DNA of 47,737 bases from Levilactobacillus spicheri DSM 15429 (GTDB lineage Bacteria; Bacillota; Bacilli; Lactobacillales; Lactobacillaceae), in the NCBI RefSeq assembly GCF_001435095.1, contig NZ_AZFC01000018.1:19118-66854 (forward strand). Reading direction: 5' to 3'. The translations under genes were made by a program, and so were the position numbers. The notes beneath the pieces were generated by a model. The model had not been told where the DNA came from, made no database searches, and was given only the letters and a program-made list of their open reading frames with translations. Of the stretch, positions 43,443 to 47,737 are shown in pieces (position 1 is the stretch's first letter; each line of letters starts with the position of its first letter).

Positions 43443-44021
43443 TTAGTTCAGTTGAAATGCCCGATAATAGTTATCTTCTTTAGATTCTCCAAACATCGTC
43501 AAGCTCAGGCTATCATAAACGCCCGGATAGAAGAAAATCACGGGAACATTTGTGATAACCTGATGCATCGTATTTAGCACCTTGTGTGCCCGAATTAACG
43601 GAAAGATTTCTCCGATTCCCGTCACAAAAACGATGGTTTGATCATTGGGAATCCGACTTTGCATGTAGGTGATGAACGGATTATTTAAACTGGTCATCTC
43701 TAATGCATTGTTGAGCTGTTCCGTCAGATAATCGATGCCATCTGATTCTTCCATGGCAAGTACGTCATCCTGAATGCCCATATCCGCTAATAGTTCCCAC
43801 ATGATTTGGTAGAGATTAAATTCGACGATGTCGACCCCCACCGTATCACGGTTAAATTGCCGTTCCATCCGACTAACTTCCTCTGTTACCAGTGGCTGGT
43901 CTTGCGGATCAAAGGCCAGAATATAGTAGGACACTTCATTCGAAAGTCCCCGGCTTTGTTGAAATTCCGGGTCCTGAATTTTCTCCCGCAGATGCTTTAA
44001 TTTAGTTGCTGTTTCAATCAT
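43443..44021 (-). CDS. brxB: BREX protein BrxB (DUF1788)
   Basis: 192 residues, DUF1788 family, a core component of type 1 BREX, small and without known enzymatic motifs. The sequence has the conserved VSYYILAFDPQDQPLV and a central FVTGIGEIFPLIRAHKVLN, with PVIFFYPGVYD near the C-terminus, as in other BrxB proteins. It follows brxA after 2 bp, with GGGGAG as ribosome binding site, so translation is probably coupled. Confidence 0.94.
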   Translation of the reverse strand: MIETATKLKHLREKIQDPEFQQSRGLSNEVSYYILAFDPQDQPLVTEEVSRMERQFNRDTVGVDIVEFNLYQIMWELLADMGIQDDVLAMEESDGIDYLTEQLNNALEMTSLNNPFITYMQSRIPNDQTIVFVTGIGEIFPLIRAHKVLNTMHQVITNVPVIFFYPGVYDSLSLTMFGESKEDNYYRAFQLN

Positions 44022-44023
44022 TC

Positions 44024-44617
44024 TTATCTCCCCAATAGTGCCGCCAATTCTCGATTAGCGTGCTTAGCCCGTAGTAACATCACCAGCCGTGTATCTAGCA
44101 AGACCCGCTGTACCGAATCGTAATCATCATTTTTTGCCAACAAACCAGCCTCCCGCAAGAAACTCTGAAAAGCAGATTCCAGGCGGTGAACCGTCTGGAC
44201 CGTCCAATGCGCGATCTGTGGATTCTCTAGTTGCTTACGATTGAAAAAAGCCTCAATTTCGTACGGGTGCAGCTTTGCATCGCCCAACAATAGCTCACTG
44301 CGATACACCTCATACATAAACTCGTTAAATAGTTGGTCCGAAAACATCACGGTGAGCAAGTTTAAAACCTTTTGGTTGGCTAAATCTAACATTGGAAATA
44401 GGTCCAAATAGTCCGCGTCTAACGTTTCCACCCGACGCTGCACCGATTGCAGCATCTTTACAACGCGAGAAGTTGTCTGTTCCTGAAAATAGTTTTCTTC
44501 CAGGCCCATCTCACGAATGTCGTCTGGTTGTACGCCTTGATTGAGCAGGGCGATGTACTGACTAAATTCCTTGAACCAAAAAGAGTATCCGATTAGTGTC
44601 GCACTATATTGAGGCAT
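44024..44617 (-). CDS. brxA: BREX protein BrxA (DUF1819)
   Basis: 197 residues, DUF1819 family, first gene of the BREX operon. It is a helical protein described in other systems as a small DNA-binding component. Typical opening YSATLIGYSFWFKEFSQY and a conserved middle YLDLFPMLDLANQKVLNLL. The start is ATG at 44617 behind GTGGGAG. The AT-rich composition begins about here and runs to the end of pglZ, unlike the GC-rich flanks. Confidence 0.93.
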   Translation of the reverse strand: MPQYSATLIGYSFWFKEFSQYIALLNQGVQPDDIREMGLEENYFQEQTTSRVVKMLQSVQRRVETLDADYLDLFPMLDLANQKVLNLLTVMFSDQLFNEFMYEVYRSELLLGDAKLHPYEIEAFFNRKQLENPQIAHWTVQTVHRLESAFQSFLREAGLLAKNDDYDSVQRVLLDTRLVMLLRAKHANRELAALLGR

Positions 44618-44818
44618 CTAACTCTCCCACTTTCTATTAACAGGCTTACGAGGCGTCACTAATCCCTTTCAGTATATAGAAGAATGAGGACAAACGCGAC
44701 GCTTCTAAAAGGTTAAATACGTTTTTTCGCCTTTCGTTTCACCAAAAATGATTTGTTATCACCATTTTAGTAAGATAACCAACTAGCGTCTAGCGCAATA
44801 TAATCATTTTCATAAAAA
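44618..44818 (-). promoter_or_regulatory. BREX operon upstream region
   Basis: AT-rich stretch with no gene. On the minus strand TATACT at 44676-44671 is a plausible -10, about 55 bp before brxA, but no -35 fits well at 16-18 bp. I see no obvious operator or regulator gene for the system. Confidence 0.4.
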
Positions 44819-44844
44819 ATGGACCCGATAATGATCGTGTCCAT
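44819..44844 (-). terminator. Terminator of the 96-residue orphan gene
   Basis: ATGGACACGAT and ATCGGGTCCAT (minus strand) pair and are followed by TTTTTT. It lies 55 bp beyond the orphan gene and also insulates the BREX operon from upstream transcription. Confidence 0.85.
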
Positions 44845-44899
44845 CCCTAATTATCATAATACTGTTTAATAGATGACGACCATTTTCAGCAAAATCGAG

Positions 44900-45190
44900 C
44901 TACCGCCGCTTACGTTTCTGCGCTTCCTTGAAGGACAGCACGTTGCCCGTTTGCGGCGCCGGGTCGTCCTGAATGGCCCGGATCAACTGCTCACCCTTGT
45001 CCCGGGTGGGGGTCCGCTCGTCGATCAGCATGGTCGCCAGCTGGGTCAAGAGGGTCACGGCGCTTTCCGTCATGTCCGCTTGCCCCGTGGACCGTAGCCA
45101 TTGCCCGAAGTCCTGCCAGGCCACGGGCGTCCAATCCGCCGGGGATTGCCGAAAGCCAGCCCACATCTCATCGACCATCTTTTTTGCCAT
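44900..45190 (-). CDS. Small hypothetical protein of 96 residues
   Basis: Not recognised. The start at 45190 (MAKKMVDEMWAGF) is set by GGAGGG 6 bp upstream; the longer frame to 45310 has no ribosome binding site. The protein is soluble and mainly helical: an amphipathic first half (WAGFRQSPADWTPVAW, then FGQWLRSTGQADM), a Leu-rich helix (VTLLTQLATMLIDE) and a basic tail ending EAQKRKRR. Codon use is that of the GC-rich backbone, so it probably lies just outside the BREX island. It has its own terminator. Confidence 0.75.
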   Translation of the reverse strand: MAKKMVDEMWAGFRQSPADWTPVAWQDFGQWLRSTGQADMTESAVTLLTQLATMLIDERTPTRDKGEQLIRAIQDDPAPQTGNVLSFKEAQKRKRR

Positions 45191-45380
45191 GATGTTCCCT
45201 CCATCAGAATCGTTTCTTCCATTGTACCCGAAACGCACGCTGACTGGCGAGAAACGGGACCCTTTTTCCAAAAAGCTGCCACGGCCTAAAATAGGTGACC
45301 GCCACGTCACGTGACCGTCACCCTGAATCTGTTGAGAGCACCCCGTCCGCTAGCTGCGGGGCCCGTTCCTCCTTTTCTCA

Positions 45381-46751
45381 TTAAACCTCTTCCGTGGTCC
45401 GTTGGGAGACCGCGCGCAGGTAACCCACGCCGATGCCCAGCACGAACCCGACCAAGGTCGGCACCAGCCACCCCAGGCCCAGGCTCGCCAGCGGCACCAC
45501 CGTGTGGTACACGTGCAGCAGGCTGGCGACCGGTGCCCAGTGGGTCACGACAGCTGGTGAGTTAGCAAGCATATCCAGGACGGCTGGCACCACCGTAAAG
45601 GCGATGGTCAGCTTATAAACCACCCCGGCATAGGTCCACTTGGCGACCGTCAGGGAGACCAGGATCAACGCCAAGGACAGCGGGTACAGCAGCATCAGAA
45701 CTGGTAACGACCAGGCGATGATGTTGTCCAACCCAGCGTTGGCAACCAGAAACGACGCGACGGTGGTGACCCGTAACCAGCTCAGGTAGCTGACCTTGGG
45801 GAACAGCTTGTGGAAGTCCTGGGCAAAGGAGGTCACCAGGCCCAGCGCCGTGGTGAAGACTCCTAGCGTGACCAGGACCCCCAGAAAGGCCGTGCCGAAG
45901 TTACTGAAGTAGTGACCCACGATCTTCGACAGCGCCGCGCCCCCGTTATCCGACAGGGTCAGTTCGCCCAGGCTAAAGGCGCCCAGCAGGACCAAGCCGA
46001 AGTACACCAGGACCTCGACGACGATGGCCAGCGTGCCGGCCTTGGCCGTCAACCGGGTCAGCTCCCGGTCGTGGTAGCCCAGCCCGCGCACGGCGTGGAC
46101 GAAGGTCACACTCAACGCCAACAGGGCCACGGCGTCGATGGTGTTATACCCTTCCAACAGGCCGCTGATGGCCGCCCCACTCTGGTAAGCGGCCGTGGGC
46201 GTATGGTTCAGCCCGCCCATCGGGTGCCAAAAGGCGACCACGAAGATTACGGCGAGCAGGGCCAGGAAGACCGCGTTTAGGTACTTCCCCACCCACTTGA
46301 TCAGGCTGTTCTGGTGGGTCGCAATCAGGTAGGCCAGACCGAAGAAGACGGCGGTAAAGGCCCACTGACCGGCCGTTGCCCACGCCTTGGGCAGGAACGG
46401 TTCCGCCGCCATCTGGTAGGCGGTTGCGGCGGTCCGCGGCGTGCCGAAGAACGGTCCGATGGTCAGGTGGACCAGGACGAGAAACAGCGCGGCGTAGTGG
46501 CGACCGACCGGCTTGGCCAGGTCGTAGAGCCCGTCACTCTTGGTCACGACCACGGCCAGGATGGCCAGCAGGGGAAACAGTGACCCGGAGACCGCGAACC
46601 CCAGCGCGGCAGTGAACCAGTGCTGCCCGGCCATTTGCCCCAGGTGGACCGGGAAGATCAGGTTACCGGACCCAAAGAACATCCCGAAAATCAGGGAGCT
46701 CACCACTAATAATTGCCAAAAGTTATGTTTCGTTTGTGTCGCTTGTTCCAT
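45381..46751 (-). CDS. brnQ: Branched-chain amino acid:cation symporter BrnQ
   Basis: 456 residues, LIVCS family, twelve predicted transmembrane helices. It starts LVVSSLIFGMFFGSGNLIFPVHLGQ in part, the family hallmark (FGSGNLIFP about residues 22-30), and has GLLEGYNTIDAVALLALS in the middle. It takes up Ile, Leu and Val with Na+ or H+. The start is ATG at 46751 with AAAGGAGG upstream. It is monocistronic behind a T-box leader with a likely Ile specifier, so expression should rise when charged tRNA-Ile is low. No clear terminator is found after it. Confidence 0.95.
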   Translation of the reverse strand: MEQATQTKHNFWQLLVVSSLIFGMFFGSGNLIFPVHLGQMAGQHWFTAALGFAVSGSLFPLLAILAVVVTKSDGLYDLAKPVGRHYAALFLVLVHLTIGPFFGTPRTAATAYQMAAEPFLPKAWATAGQWAFTAVFFGLAYLIATHQNSLIKWVGKYLNAVFLALLAVIFVVAFWHPMGGLNHTPTAAYQSGAAISGLLEGYNTIDAVALLALSVTFVHAVRGLGYHDRELTRLTAKAGTLAIVVEVLVYFGLVLLGAFSLGELTLSDNGGAALSKIVGHYFSNFGTAFLGVLVTLGVFTTALGLVTSFAQDFHKLFPKVSYLSWLRVTTVASFLVANAGLDNIIAWSLPVLMLLYPLSLALILVSLTVAKWTYAGVVYKLTIAFTVVPAVLDMLANSPAVVTHWAPVASLLHVYHTVVPLASLGLGWLVPTLVGFVLGIGVGYLRAVSQRTTEEV

Positions 46752-46787
46752 CTTTGCGTCCTCCTTTAGGTCCTGTAAACGTCAAAA

Positions 46788-47020
46788 AGCCCTTCTCCCG
46801 CGAACGGGAAAAGGGCTCCACTTTCAGTAGAACGGTACCACCTTTTTGTGGCGTCAGCGACACCACACTCATCACGGACCAACATCCGCTAGCCTGGTAA
46901 TGGTGGCTGCCACGGTAACCTACAAATTCAGCACCGAACTCAGAAATGATTTTCGCGCACACTAGACGGTCACTTCTCACTCACCGTGACTCACTGGGCA
47001 TCGCCGTGCTGGCTACTTTT
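46788..47020 (-). promoter_or_regulatory. T-box leader of brnQ, probable isoleucine specifier
   Basis: On the minus strand the T-box GGTGGTACCGTTC is at 46842-46830. It precedes a terminator hairpin (46817-46788, AGCCCTTTTCCCG with CGGGAGAAGGGCT) that ends in TTTTT. In the stem I region, ATC (46950-46948) in the context GAAAATCATTTCTGAG is the likely specifier, giving Ile, which suits the transporter. Read by eye. Confidence 0.85.
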
Positions 47021-47161
47021 TTCTTCAACGTCATTTTGTTATTGGTACTGATTATAAGCACCAATTATGAGAATTGCAATGGTTTTTTAATCTTTTTCGG
47101 GAGGGGATTAGTCGCAACCACTAGCAAACCACTCGCACCAGCTATGCTGGTCGTTGGTGGT

Positions 47162-47316
47162 CGCTCCACGCCGGCGAGCAAGATGACCGAGGTGGGCACG
47201 ACTTCGAAGCCTCGAAAAACCACGAGTCTCCGAAGCTCGGCCTTGATGTAACCTGGCCCAAAACGCCAGGTAACATCAATTTCACCACGGTCATCAAGTC
47301 GCCTCTGTTGCGCTCA
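47162..47316 (-). repeat. Structured intergenic repeat, type 1, complete
   Basis: Closing stem GATGACCGAGGTG with CACCACGGTCATC. Hairpin 1: TTGATGTAACCTGGC with GCCAGGTAACATCAA. Hairpin 2: ACTTCGAAGCCTCG with CGAGTCTCCGAAG. Hairpin 2 here has CTTCG/CGAAG where other copies have TTCTG/CAGAA or TTCCG/CGGAA. Confidence 0.8.
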
Positions 47317-47476
47317 TATAATAGTTGGTTCTCATCAACGGACTCATCTGGCGACTAGTGACGGTGCCATTTGCTCCTATTGTCCCCACCGTCTATTATC
47401 GGCTATTCCGTAAGCAGGCTAACCTGATATCCAGGACGTTCCCAACCAATTTTGGTCAACCGGTCACCGAACGCAA

Positions 47477-47518
47477 AGAGCCACCTGACGCGTCCGTTAA
47501 GGCGGTTCAGGTGGCTCT
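47477..47518. terminator. Strong hairpin without an assigned gene
   Basis: AGAGCCACCTGA(CGC) pairs with (GGT)TCAGGTGGCTCT, a stem of about 12 bp or more. There is no long T-run and no credible gene between 47021 and the window end, so its owner may lie to the right of the window. Confidence 0.5.
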
Positions 47519-47654
47519 GATTAGTTAAAAGCGAGTATCACTTTCGATAAAGTCTCACAAGACAGTCCACCGCAACGACCTCATTTAGGCAGCCGCCATG
47601 TAACGTCCCGGTGCCAGAACCATCGCAACCGACCAGTCGTACTGGTTAGTCGCC

Positions 47655-47737
47655 ATCCAGCAACGTGGCGTCGGCGTTTTTCCCGTGGTGAAATGATTGT
47701 TAGTCAGCGTCTTTTGCTGGCTTACAATCAGGCCGAG
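47655..47737 (+). repeat. Structured intergenic repeat, left part (cut by window edge)
   Basis: It contains CCCGTGGTGAAATGATTG, then the hairpin GATTGTTAGTCAGC with GCTGGCTTACAATC and CAGGCCGAG, the order found in the complete plus-oriented copies. The hairpin sequence is different from all others in the window yet still pairs. The usual left end CAGAGGCGACTTG is missing, so it is a variant or chimera. Confidence 0.65.

Noticed and set aside
47325..47528. Plus-strand frame of 67 codons near the window end
   Set aside because: No ribosome binding site, no recognisable family, and its 3' part forms the hairpin at 47477-47518.

Overview
The window looks like the chromosome of a GC-rich member of the Lactobacillaceae. 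Evidence: Gram-positive style ribosome binding sites, T-box leaders, cre boxes, MucBP and DUF5776-type surface domains, and a complete xylA-xylB-xylT-xylR pentose locus of the kind seen in heterofermentative lactobacilli of the Levilactobacillus brevis neighbourhood. The genus is an inference; no rRNA or other marker gene is present.

Layout. (1) 1-12.6 kb, housekeeping and accessory genes: an NhaC-family transporter behind a T-box with a probable Tyr specifier, a GNAT acetyltransferase, a small membrane protein, an aldo/keto reductase, a membrane-anchored Ser-rich protein, a voltage-gated-type K+ channel, a large secreted BspA/MucBP surface protein with a cre box, an M20 peptidase, a PEBP-UspA pair, a DUF1801 protein and an acetoin/diacetyl reductase. 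(2) 13-28.4 kb, a pentose and xylo-oligosaccharide region, all on the minus strand: a Gfo/Idh/MocA oxidoreductase, a GH43 beta-xylosidase with a GPH-family transporter and an AraC regulator, two tandem xylose-proton symporters, xylulokinase, xylose isomerase and the ROK repressor XylR. Almost every transcription unit here has a cre-like box. The xylA promoter and both xylT promoters share one architecture: cre over the -35, then a XylR-type operator just after the -10. Xylosides would enter by the GPH transporter and be cut by the beta-xylosidase. Xylose enters by XylT, is isomerised by XylA and phosphorylated by XylB to feed the phosphoketolase route. (3) 28.6-30.2 kb, a GNAT enzyme and an ANT(6)-type nucleotidyltransferase. 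(4) 30.2-44.9 kb, a visibly more AT-rich BREX phage-defence island: brxA, brxB, brxC, pglX, then an inverted module made of a tyrosine integrase and a second, truncated pglX cassette, then pglZ. brxL is not found. (5) 44.9-47.7 kb, a 96-residue orphan protein and brnQ behind a second T-box (probable Ile specifier).

Two things stand out. First, the two pglX copies lie in opposite orientation and share four blocks (139, 113, 197 and 44 bp) of nearly identical DNA, separated by diverged sequence, with the integrase between them. This is the geometry of a phase-variable shufflon that would rewrite the target specificity of the BREX methyltransferase. Similar integrase-linked pglX switching has been reported for other lactobacilli, so the principle is known but this allele set may not be. 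Second, more than ten copies or remnants of a roughly 150-170 bp intergenic element are scattered over the window. Copies differ in sequence, but changes on one side of their stems are matched on the other side, so a closed stem with two inner hairpins is conserved. I do not recognise this family. One copy is bounded by a 13-bp direct repeat, which suggests that it moves.
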